In this document: piece after piece, positions 1 through 5,259 of the stretch
Layout of the letters: each line of letters opens with the position of its first letter
Numbering within the stretch: the stretch's first letter is position 1
NCBI GenBank assembly: GCA_913061385.1
Contig: CAJXTM010000184.1
Span: 1-7,044, forward strand
DNA: 7,044 nt
Direction: 5' to 3'
Origin: an uncultured Rhodopirellula sp.
GTDB taxonomy: Bacteria > Planctomycetota > Planctomycetia > Pirellulales > Pirellulaceae
Position numbers and translations under genes: made by a program
The notes under the pieces: model-generated
The model's database searches: none
What the model was told of the DNA's origin: nothing
Seen by the model: only the letters and a program-made list of their open reading frames with translations

Positions 1-46
1 TACACGTAAGGAGTCGTCGGCAGCGTCAGATGTGTATAAGAGACAG
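1..46 (+). other. Illumina Nextera adapter (i5 side) with Tn5 mosaic end; not genomic
   Basis: These bases read as TACAC (end of the i5 flow-cell oligo), the 8-base index GTAAGGAG at 6-13 (Nextera S505 as I recall it), the Read 1 primer site TCGTCGGCAGCGTC at 14-27, and the 19-base mosaic end AGATGTGTATAAGAGACAG at 28-46. The order and spacing are exactly those of a tagmentation library adapter. The reverse strand of the mosaic end translates as LSLIHI, a familiar contaminant tail in predicted proteins. Genomic sequence begins at 47, so position 1 is an artificial contig end. Confidence 0.98.
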
Positions 47-253
47 CACCAGAAGAATGGATTGATTTCCCGAAACCCATCCCGCAGGACAATCTTCATG
101 TAGAACGATCGAATCACCATCCGAAACCGGCACCCTATGCTGAATTGGATTGAGCCGATCGGCTGATATTTGGCACGTGGCAGCGATCGTCTGCAGGTGG
201 CCTCCCCTAAAAAAGGGATGAGGATCGAATGGCGGTGGCTCAAACTCTTGCAT
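47..253 (-). CDS. YheT/EMB8-type alpha/beta hydrolase, N-terminal fragment cut by the contig end
   Basis: Only the first 69 codons are present; the rest is lost at the adapter junction at 46/47. The segment FDPHPFFRGGHLQTI (about residues 9-23) matches the N-terminal signature of the YheT/ABHD1-3 hydrolase family (HP-x-x-RGGHxQT). The following VSDGDSIVLHEDCPAGW (about residues 43-59) is the family's DGD-x-x-x-L-D/E-D-x-P-x-x-W strand. The nucleophile elbow and catalytic triad lie in the missing part, so activity cannot be judged. Relatives are putative carboxylesterases of poorly known substrate. I chose the ATG at 251-253 because it leaves a normal short N-terminus. An in-frame ATG at 275-277 would overlap the thpR start codon. 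Any reading that continues past 47 ends in adapter-encoded residues and is artificial. Confidence 0.85.
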
Positions 254-275
254 ATTTCCGTGTACGATTGGCACC

Positions 276-851
276 ATGAAAAACATTCGATCTTTTATCG
301 CCATCCCGCTCGCACCCGATGTCAATCGTAATGCGACCCGGATGCTGCAGCGACTGAGTCAATCAAGTGACGGCATCAAGTGGGTCCCCACTGACAATCT
401 GCACTTGACCCTCAAATTTCTTGGTGATGTGGATAATACGGAAGTACCCGACGTTTGCAACGTAATCCACAGGATCTGCTCACACCAATCACCATTTCAT
501 TTGAAATTCGGCGGTACAGGCGGCTTCCCGAGTCTGGAACGCCCCCGCATTTTATACGCCGGAGTCGACGATGCATCAGGGGCATTGACGGAAATTGTGG
601 CTCAACTCGAAACATCCCTGGCTGAGCTTGGATTTAAACAGGAACCACGGGATTACATTCCCCACCTAGCCCTCGGACGCACACGCAGTGCATCGCGACT
701 GGCCAGCAGTGATGTGATGGAACGCCTTGCTGCTGAAGAGAATTCAGAACTGGGAGGCATGCTAGTCGATTCACTGCAGCTGGTAGCCAGCTTTCTTGAC
801 AAGTCAGGCCCAACATACCAAGTCATGGACACAATCCCGCTGGATTCGTGA
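276..851 (+). CDS. thpR: RNA 2',3'-cyclic phosphodiesterase (ThpR/LigT, 2H phosphoesterase family)
   Basis: The protein has 191 residues, typical for the family. ThpR enzymes open 2',3'-cyclic phosphates on RNA ends to 2'-phosphates and were first described as 2'-5' RNA ligases in the cytoplasm. It starts with the family's RSFIAIPL strand (residues 5-12). The first catalytic motif is H43-L44-T45-L46 followed by KFLG. The second is H130-L131-A132-L133 followed by GR, preceded by DYIP. Near the C-terminus KSGPTYQV (176-183) fits the usual final strand. The second motif has Ala where HxT/S is expected, so one of the two phosphate-binding hydroxyls seems absent. The ATG at 276 lacks a clear Shine-Dalgarno and sits 22 bp from the start of the divergent hydrolase, leaving almost no room for separate promoters. 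It ends four bases from the convergent gene at 856. Confidence 0.93.
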   Translation: MKNIRSFIAIPLAPDVNRNATRMLQRLSQSSDGIKWVPTDNLHLTLKFLGDVDNTEVPDVCNVIHRICSHQSPFHLKFGGTGGFPSLERPRILYAGVDDASGALTEIVAQLETSLAELGFKQEPRDYIPHLALGRTRSASRLASSDVMERLAAEENSELGGMLVDSLQLVASFLDKSGPTYQVMDTIPLDS

Positions 852-855
852 ATGC

Positions 856-2466
856 CTACTTGGCTATTTCGAACGGAATATCGGAGTTGCCATACTTCTT
901 ACCGTTACGATCTTCCATCGTCAGACGCAGCTTGTAAGTACCCGCAGGCAATTCCTGTGGGATCAACATCTGATAGGCGATGAAGTAGTCACGCAAGTAA
1001 TTGCTTGATACCTGCTGGTCTGCGGGCAGTAACTGGCTGAGTACTTTACGATTTTCGGAATCGTAAATATCATAGCTTCCCTGCAAGTGCGTCTCGAAAC
1101 CACCGTCCACTCGTTTGGCGGTAAAGTTATCGATCTCACAGTACAAAATGACCTGTTGGCCGGCATCGAAACGATTCCCTTCGAAACGTTTGAATTGCCC
1201 ATACGACTGAATGTCCGTGCAAAACGCCAATGCCCGTACTTCGAGCGCATCTGTCGCTGCTGCGGCAAATTTGGCGGCTTCACGAATCTGCGGGATAGCA
1301 GAAGTAAAGCGTCGACTCGGTGATGTAGGGTGACCGTCCGGATCAATGATTGTCCACAAGCCCAGCAGCTGATATCGCAGAAATTCCTGTTCAGCCTCAG
1401 TTAAACCGCTAATTTTTTCTACTGCGGCATCAGGATCACCTGACAGCACGAGCAAGTGTCGCAAACGAATCAAACGAGCGGTCCGCACTGCAGGTTCCTC
1501 ACCTGCTGGAGCAATGCTGAGTTGCTGAGCCAAAGCATCGTAAAGTACGTCTTCGGACAACTCCGACAAAAGATCACGAGAAAAGGCCTGAACAATCCTG
1601 CTATGCGCAGACTCACTTTGGGTTGCGCTAACCGTTCGAATGGTGGTGCGATCTGGATTGGTACCGCTCTCTGCATTCGCTACGTCGGCATAGTTCTGCA
1701 GTAGCTTCTGTGCCACCGCATCTTTCTCTTGTTCAGACAACGCAGTCGGCTGTACATTCTTCAACGCGACGTTGTCTGCAGCAGCTTGGTCCGATTCAAG
1801 CCCGACACCGATGCGTGAGGGAGTGACTTCGGGAACAGAATCTCGGGATGGCGGCAATACGGGCAACCTGCCCATCGCCCCTGATGCCAAGTCAATTGGA
1901 TTGGGTTGGGTTGTCCGATCTGCGGTAACTAGTTCGCTCTTCAATTGTTGGCGAATTCGCTCGCGTTCCTCGGCTGGCAGACTGTTGATTCTTGCGATTA
2001 CGTCAGACGCGTCACGCAGCTGCGTGACGTCAGGAGCTTGAAGATCGCTGCTTAGCGTCTCGTTCGACTTTGCTTCAGCAGCAACATTTGCTGATTGCGG
2101 GACTGATTTTTTTGGAATGCTGTCCACGTTTGCCACCACTTTCGCGGTAGCTGCTGAATCTTTTTCAGCAGCGCTATCAGCATTCTTCTGCAGGGAAGCA
2201 GGCCGCACTTCCAAACTCCGAGCGCCGCCTAAACTCGTCTCGCCAGATTGCTTTCCGGCGGCTTCTGAACGCAAGGAAGATGCAAGCCGCTGCTCAGGAG
2301 AGTCGAGCTCAGTCAATTCAACATCATTACTCTTGCTAACTTGAACCTGACGACCAAATTTCTGTGCTCCCCGACACCCACCAGCGATGGTGGTCACGAG
2401 GATCATCATCCAAGTCATGATTCGATAAGTTGTGGCGTACATCCCTGCCTCGCTTGCAATTGACAT
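856..2466 (-). CDS. Secreted protein or lipoprotein with disordered linker and conserved C-terminal beta-rich domain (planctomycete-type hypothetical)
   Basis: The product has 536 residues and I know no function for it. Residues 17-30 form a hydrophobic signal segment ending TIAGGC, so Cys31 may be lipidated; the lipobox is weak, with Ala at -3. Residues 35-290 are rich in Ser, Ala, Glu, Asp and Lys and look disordered, with short helical stretches (for example 158-180, LPAEERERIRQQL). Residues 290-375 look helical. The region 408-536 is compact and beta-rich, containing ALAFCTDIQSYGQFKRFE, LYCEIDNF and GTYKLRLTMEDRNGKKYG; it resembles a domain I recall from planctomycete cell-envelope hypotheticals. 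The ATG at 2464-2466 has AGGA seven bases upstream. The in-frame ATG at 2440-2442, behind GAGGCAGGG, is an equally good alternative and still leaves a full signal peptide. The gene ends tail-to-tail with thpR, with no terminator visible between them. Confidence 0.85.
   Translation of the reverse strand: MSIASEAGMYATTYRIMTWMMILVTTIAGGCRGAQKFGRQVQVSKSNDVELTELDSPEQRLASSLRSEAAGKQSGETSLGGARSLEVRPASLQKNADSAAEKDSAATAKVVANVDSIPKKSVPQSANVAAEAKSNETLSSDLQAPDVTQLRDASDVIARINSLPAEERERIRQQLKSELVTADRTTQPNPIDLASGAMGRLPVLPPSRDSVPEVTPSRIGVGLESDQAAADNVALKNVQPTALSEQEKDAVAQKLLQNYADVANAESGTNPDRTTIRTVSATQSESAHSRIVQAFSRDLLSELSEDVLYDALAQQLSIAPAGEEPAVRTARLIRLRHLLVLSGDPDAAVEKISGLTEAEQEFLRYQLLGLWTIIDPDGHPTSPSRRFTSAIPQIREAAKFAAAATDALEVRALAFCTDIQSYGQFKRFEGNRFDAGQQVILYCEIDNFTAKRVDGGFETHLQGSYDIYDSENRKVLSQLLPADQQVSSNYLRDYFIAYQMLIPQELPAGTYKLRLTMEDRNGKKYGNSDIPFEIAK
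2010..2029. repeat. Perfect 20-bp palindrome inside the secreted-protein gene
   Basis: The half site CGTCACGCAG is followed directly by its exact reverse complement CTGCGTGACG. The hexamer CGTCAG also flanks it as a direct repeat at 2001-2006 and 2028-2033. It encodes part of DVTQLRDASDV in the linker of the minus-strand gene, so coding constraint may be the only cause. It could form a strong mRNA hairpin only without an unpaired loop, or act as a dimeric protein-binding site. Confidence 0.8.
2079..2093. repeat. Short inverted repeat, 5-bp arms, 5-nt loop
   Basis: CAGCA and TGCTG enclose ACATT. By itself this is unremarkable. It is listed because it sits between two much stronger inverted repeats (2010-2029 and 2150-2172) in the same linker-coding stretch. 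Confidence 0.6.
2150..2172. repeat. Perfect 9-bp inverted repeat with 5-nt loop inside the secreted-protein gene
   Basis: GCTGCTGAA and TTCAGCAGC enclose TCTTT. On the coding (minus) strand this gives a 9-bp stem with an AAAGA loop and encodes the repeated-looking peptide SAAEKDSAAT. Alternating Ala/Glu/Asp/Ser codons may produce it by chance, but the stem is stable enough to affect translation or mRNA decay. Confidence 0.8.
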
Positions 2467-2481
2467 GCATCAATCCTGTCC

Positions 2482-2497
2482 GAGGTCACGCAACCTC
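2482..2497 (-). promoter_or_regulatory. Hairpin just upstream of the ribosome binding site of the secreted-protein gene
   Basis: GAGGT and ACCTC enclose a six-base loop. On the minus strand the hairpin ends about five bases before the AGGA at 2474-2477 that serves the ATG at 2464-2466, so it would lie in the 5' leader of that mRNA and could modulate initiation. The stem is only 5 bp. Confidence 0.3.
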
Positions 2498-2535
2498 TGA
2501 AGAAAATCTCTCTTATCGGCGCGACAGTACGAAAT

Positions 2536-2559
2536 GTGCCCTTGGCACCACAACGCCAA
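2536..2559. repeat. Two overlapping, mutually exclusive inverted repeats
   Basis: GTGCC-CTT-GGCAC (2536-2548) is a perfect 5-bp stem with a 3-nt loop. TTGGC-N8-GCCAA (2542-2559) is a second perfect dyad that shares bases with it. They lie 70-93 bp upstream of the minus-strand start. They could be alternative leader hairpins or, for TTGGC-N8-GCCAA, a dimeric regulator site. Function is unproven. Confidence 0.4.
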
Positions 2560-2680
2560 ACCGGGAAATGAACGGCAACAGCCGGACGAATTCTTTTTCC
2601 AAGTGACGATTCCCAATCCTCAACAGCAAAACACCACAGTTTCAACACAAAATCGACAAACGCCCGAAAGACGACCTTTC

Positions 2681-2705
2681 TACAGTTGCAAGCATAAAAA
2701 CTGTA
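2681..2705. repeat. Intergenic inverted repeat, 7-bp arms, 11-nt spacer
   Basis: TACAGTT (2681-2687) and AACTGTA (2699-2705) are exact reverse complements around an A-rich spacer. The site is in the divergent intergenic region and resembles a dyad operator. No known regulator motif was recognised. Confidence 0.4.
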
Positions 2706-2760
2706 CGCCATCACCATTCCACAGCAGATAAAAACAGCTCTGAGTCCACCAAACAAATAA

Positions 2761-2770
2761 AGTGATCACT
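2761..2770. promoter_or_regulatory. Perfect 10-bp palindrome AGTGATCACT, possible operator
   Basis: It lies 20 bp upstream of a -35-like TTGTAA (2791-2796). Its 8-base core GTGATCAC recurs at 5192-5199, again in an intergenic region upstream of a gene start. That positional coincidence is the only evidence for a regulatory role. Confidence 0.25.
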
Positions 2771-2790
2771 CTCGCCCAACATCATGGACT

Positions 2791-2822
2791 TTGTAACGGT
2801 GCACTGTCTGGGTTGCTATGAT
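2791..2822 (+). promoter_or_regulatory. Weak extended -10 promoter candidate for the CdsA/PlsC gene pair
   Basis: TATGAT at 2817-2822 is preceded by TG one base upstream (TGCTATGAT), an extended -10 form. The only -35-like hexamer is TTGTAA at 2791-2796, with a long 20-base spacer, so recognition would rest on the extended -10. A start near 2830 would give a leader of about 200 nt before the ATG at 3027. Confidence 0.25.
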
Positions 2823-2945
2823 GAGCCCTTAAAATCGAGAGAACCACCAAACAGCAAGTGAAAGCGAGGTCACTCCGTCCTTCACCCTGACCGCTAAACT
2901 GGGCCAGAGCAAGCGATACCACCTCCAATGCTGACGAGGTTCATA

Positions 2946-3011
2946 ATGCTTGCTGATACGTCGTCTCGAACCATCCAGAGACTTGCGACTTTCTTCCGAA
3001 CCCGATCGTGA
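2946..3011 (+). CDS. Possible 21-codon leader peptide upstream of the CdsA-like gene
   Basis: The ATG at 2946 is preceded by GAGG with a six-base spacer, a better ribosome binding site than that of the CdsA-like gene. The peptide is MLADTSSRTIQRLATFFRTRS, basic and possibly an amphipathic helix. Its TGA at 3009-3011 is in the same frame as the downstream gene, 15 bases before that gene's ATG. An in-frame ATG at 2928 would add six residues. Two readings are possible: a short upstream ORF that feeds ribosomes to the CdsA-like start by termination-reinitiation, or a chance ORF. It is too short for family evidence. Confidence 0.25.
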   Translation: MLADTSSRTIQRLATFFRTRS

Positions 3012-3026
3012 ATTAACAGCAAAACG

Positions 3027-4001
3027 ATGAACCACCTTGCCTGGGAAGTCCGCGTAACGCTGATCTCGATTTTCGCACTGCTTGCAACTTCCAATTGCAT
3101 GCTGTTTATCAAGATGCGTTACTACTCCGGGACCAACGACACGTTGATACGCCATCGCATTCGAACATGGTGGGCCCTGGCAGCAATTTTCTCTCTGGCT
3201 TTGTGCATATCTTCGCAGGGTGGAGTGGTATTCTTCGGATTTATAAGTTTCCTGGCGTTGAAGGAATTTCTTTCAATGTCGCCGACAAGACGTGCTGATC
3301 GCCGAGTTCTTTTTTACGCCTATCTTTCGATAGTTCCCCAATATTATTTCGCGAGCACCGACAACTATCAGATGTTCCTCGTATTCATCCCTGTAATCAT
3401 GTTTGCCTGGTTACCGACCCGGATGTGGATGATTGGTCAAGGTGATGGATTTCAGAATGCGGCAGGTACCTTGCTGTGGGCACTCATGATCACGGTTTAC
3501 AGCTTGTCACACACGGCGTATCTGCTGACCCTGCCATTGGAACAACACATATCCAATGGCCCCCTTGGTGCGATAGCGATTCGCTCCCACCACCCCGGCC
3601 CCGGCTTATTGATTTTTCTGATTTTAATGGCTGAAACGAATGACATTTTCCAATACGCGTTTGGAAAAGCTTTCGGCAAGACTCAGGTGTCGCCAACCAT
3701 CGCACCTGGCAAAACTTATCTAGGTCTGATCGGCGGGATCATCTCAACGACTTGCTTGGCAGGCGTGGTGGGTCCCTTGATTACTCCCATGGATCTTGCA
3801 AATTCGTTCATTGCAGGCTTCATGATCGCCTGCGTAGGGTTTGCGGGCGAACTTTGCATCTGCGCGCTGAAACGCGACCTGAAAATCAAGAATTTCGGCG
3901 CGACGCTACCCGGACATGGCGGAGTGCTGGACCGCGTCGGAAATCTGGTCTTCAGTGCACCATTGTTCTTCCATTTCATTCATTACTGCTATCACCAATG
4001 A
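3027..4001 (+). CDS. CdsA/YnbB-like phosphatidate cytidylyltransferase (CDP-diacylglycerol synthase family), polytopic membrane protein
   Basis: The protein has 324 residues and about eight hydrophobic segments. The family makes CDP-diacylglycerol from CTP and phosphatidate in the inner membrane. Conserved blocks are RIRTWW (44-49), FLALKEFL (75-82), ETNDIFQYAFGKAFGK (203-218), SPTIAPGKTYLG (222-233) and the C-terminal LKRDLKIKNFGATLPGHGG (281-299) continued by VLDR. The LND-type FQYxFGK block and the closing SAPLFFHF (310-317) fit the YnbB-like branch better than housekeeping CdsA. Three positions differ from the classical signature: Cys279 for Ser, Asn289 for the Asp of KD, and Gly305 for the Asp of DRxD. 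The Asn and Gly remove acidic residues usually retained. ATG 3027 is the first start after an in-frame TGA at 3009, but it has no clear Shine-Dalgarno. Its stop overlaps the acyltransferase start. Confidence 0.9.
   Translation: MNHLAWEVRVTLISIFALLATSNCMLFIKMRYYSGTNDTLIRHRIRTWWALAAIFSLALCISSQGGVVFFGFISFLALKEFLSMSPTRRADRRVLFYAYLSIVPQYYFASTDNYQMFLVFIPVIMFAWLPTRMWMIGQGDGFQNAAGTLLWALMITVYSLSHTAYLLTLPLEQHISNGPLGAIAIRSHHPGPGLLIFLILMAETNDIFQYAFGKAFGKTQVSPTIAPGKTYLGLIGGIISTTCLAGVVGPLITPMDLANSFIAGFMIACVGFAGELCICALKRDLKIKNFGATLPGHGGVLDRVGNLVFSAPLFFHFIHYCYHQ
3533..3560. repeat. Perfect 9-bp inverted repeat with 10-nt loop inside the CdsA-like gene
   Basis: GCCATTGGA (3533-3541) and TCCAATGGC (3552-3560) are exact reverse complements. 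They encode the loop region LPLEQHISNGPLG between membrane segments. The stem could form in the mRNA. No T-tract follows, so it is not a terminator. Confidence 0.75.
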
Positions 4002-4645
4002 ACCAAATCCTGCGACTAGCTTTTTTTGCTTTTATCGTACGTCCATTGATGATGATTGTCTTGGGGACCAATGTACGCCGCAGCGAACTGCTACCAACTT
4101 CTGGGCCAGCGATCATCGTCGCCAACCACAATAGCCACCTTGATGTGTTCGCCCTCATGAACGTACTGGGCTTAAAACGTTTGCAGATCGTTAGACCAGT
4201 TGCCGCTGCTGATTACTTCATGACACGTCGACTACGACGATGGTTTGCAACACGCATCGTAGGCATCATTCCAATCGATCGCAGCAAGATGCGTCGTGAA
4301 AAAGGCAAACATCCACTGGATCCCATCTCTGAAGTGCTTGATGCCAATGGCATCGTTTTGCTATTTCCTGAAGGTACCCGTGGCGAGCCAGAAACAATGG
4401 ATGAATTCCAGAGCGGTGTAGCGCATATCGCACGCCGACACCCTGACATCCCAATCACACCTGTTTTCATGCACGGCCTTGGCAAGGCCCTGCCCAAGGG
4501 AGAAGCCTTACTGGTTCCGTTCTTTTGCGACATGTTTGTGGGTAAACCACTCGACAGTCAACTCAAAAAGCGTGAGCTGATGAACCAACTGAGCTCATCC
4601 ATGGACGAGCTCGCTGCAGAGTTACCCATGGAAGCATGGAGCTAA
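3998..4645 (+). CDS. 1-acyl-sn-glycerol-3-phosphate acyltransferase-like protein (PlsC/LPLAT family)
   Basis: The protein has 215 residues, normal for short PlsC proteins, which transfer an acyl chain to lysophosphatidate at the inner membrane. The acyltransferase motifs are in order: NHNSHLD with His44 and Asp49 (the HX4D catalytic pair), GIIPIDR (89-95), FPEGTRG with Glu125, Thr127 and Arg128 (phosphate binding), and ITPVFMHG (153-160). One N-terminal hydrophobic segment (about 5-23) probably anchors it. The ATG at 3998-4000 overlaps the upstream TGA as ATGA, and there is no separate Shine-Dalgarno, so translation is probably coupled to the CdsA-like gene. An open frame extends upstream to 3752 but only antisense-free through the CdsA-like coding region, so I reject a longer start. 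The substrate may be lysophosphatidate or another lysolipid. No recognisable terminator follows in the 105 bp before the convergent gene. Confidence 0.93.
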   Translation: MNQILRLAFFAFIVRPLMMIVLGTNVRRSELLPTSGPAIIVANHNSHLDVFALMNVLGLKRLQIVRPVAAADYFMTRRLRRWFATRIVGIIPIDRSKMRREKGKHPLDPISEVLDANGIVLLFPEGTRGEPETMDEFQSGVAHIARRHPDIPITPVFMHGLGKALPKGEALLVPFFCDMFVGKPLDSQLKKRELMNQLSSSMDELAAELPMEAWS

Positions 4646-4750
4646 GAACAAACAATCCTCGAAGGGACCAATGCTCCGACACCTACAATCTCGTCCTGCT
4701 CAAAAGTCCCTCGGACGCATGAAGCGTAAAATGCATTGCATCCCGATCGC

Positions 4751-5143
4751 TCATGAATCAGCAGCGTCGACGGCATAAGCCTCTTTTTCAAAAGGGTTAT
4801 CCCGGTAACCATCCTTGCCCTGCAGATAAAGAAATGCAGATGCAAGAAGATATGCGGGGACAAACACTACGCCCCAACGCTCATATTGACGCACATGAAC
4901 GCGTTCATGCTGTCGCATAACTCGTAACATTTCGTTGTCCCGCGCCAAAACCGCGTGGCCGAACGTAACTGCATTTGCAGCGACAGGAAAACGCTTTAAT
5001 ACGGAAGCGATTGCCGGACTGTGAATTTCAAACACACCATCGCGGTATTGAAATCGTCCCGCAAGCAGCAAACCACAGGCGAAACCAAAAAGCGTGTAGG
5101 GGAGGGGCCACAGATACGCAGCAAGTCGAATCAATTGGTGCAT
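4751..5143 (-). CDS. Small membrane-anchored HExxH protein, candidate minimal zinc metallopeptidase
   Basis: The protein has 130 residues. One N-terminal hydrophobic segment (about 6-29) suggests membrane insertion. The core shows TFGHAVLARD (60-69), then QHERVHVRQYERWG (78-91), in which His79-Glu80 and His83 form a zincin HExxH motif, a second hydrophobic stretch (92-107), and DNPFEKEAY (115-123), in which Glu119 or Glu121 could be the third zinc ligand. This order (T-x-GH, HExxHxxQ, NPxExEA) resembles DUF4157-like and related gluzincin cores, though no protease domain of normal size is present. The resemblance is my inference; catalytic activity and substrate are unknown. ATG 5141-5143 is preceded by GGGGA seven bases upstream. 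It follows the 5260-5685 gene on the same strand after a 116-bp gap. Confidence 0.8.
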   Translation of the reverse strand: MHQLIRLAAYLWPLPYTLFGFACGLLLAGRFQYRDGVFEIHSPAIASVLKRFPVAANAVTFGHAVLARDNEMLRVMRQHERVHVRQYERWGVVFVPAYLLASAFLYLQGKDGYRDNPFEKEAYAVDAADS

Positions 5144-5191
5144 GTGTTAATCCCCAAACCGAGAACAGCCCGGACGCGACCACGCATCAGT

Positions 5192-5199
5192 GTGATCAC
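5192..5199. promoter_or_regulatory. GTGATCAC palindrome shared with the divergent intergenic region
   Basis: The 8-bp perfect palindrome lies about 50 bp upstream of the HExxH gene start and matches the core of the 2761-2770 palindrome. A shared regulator is conceivable; two copies of an 8-mer remain weak evidence. Confidence 0.2.
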
Positions 5200-5229
5200 C
5201 GTTCCAGGCTGCTCATGATTTGATCAGAA

Positions 5230-5245
5230 GTCGGCAGCAACCGAC
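5230..5245 (-). terminator. Weak hairpin after the 141-residue gene
   Basis: GTCGG and CCGAC enclose a six-base loop, 14 bases beyond the stop codon at 5260-5262 on the minus strand. The following bases read TTCTGATC rather than a U-tract, so it is at best a poor intrinsic terminator; it may only stabilise the mRNA end. Confidence 0.25.
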
Positions 5246-5259
5246 ATCGGACGCAATGA

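Larger units (their letters stand above)
2467..3026. other. Divergent intergenic region, about 560 bp
   Basis: This lies between the starts of the secreted-protein gene (minus) and the CdsA-like gene (plus), so it should carry promoters for both. I find no convincing full-length gene: the open frames here lack family features and run antisense to the CdsA-like gene or through low-complexity A/C-rich sequence. It contains hairpins near the minus-strand start (2482-2497, 2536-2559), inverted repeats at 2681-2705 and 2761-2770, an extended -10 candidate at 2814-2822, a weak hairpin at 2863-2895 and a short leader ORF at 2946-3011. No tRNA or riboswitch was recognised. Confidence 0.7.

Noticed and set aside
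26..46. C-terminal residues LSLIHI of the hydrolase frame
   Set aside because: They are the reverse translation of the Tn5 mosaic end, not genome.
2415..2756. 113-codon minus-strand frame upstream of and overlapping the secreted-protein gene
   Set aside because: Its Cys/Arg/Phe-rich composition has no recognisable family, and it overlaps a better supported start.
2829..3155. 108-codon minus-strand open frame across the CdsA-like gene start
   Set aside because: It is antisense to a well supported gene, has no recognisable domain and an amino-acid composition typical of shadow frames.
3752..3997. Upstream extension of the acyltransferase frame by 82 codons
   Set aside because: It lies wholly inside the CdsA-like coding region, has no family similarity, and the ATG at 3998 gives a normal PlsC length with an ATGA overlap.
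4646..4750. Possible bidirectional terminator between the convergent acyltransferase and HExxH genes
   Set aside because: Only a 6-bp match (AGGGAC/GTCCCT) with a loop of about 40 nt and the small palindrome AATGCATT are present; no U-tract.
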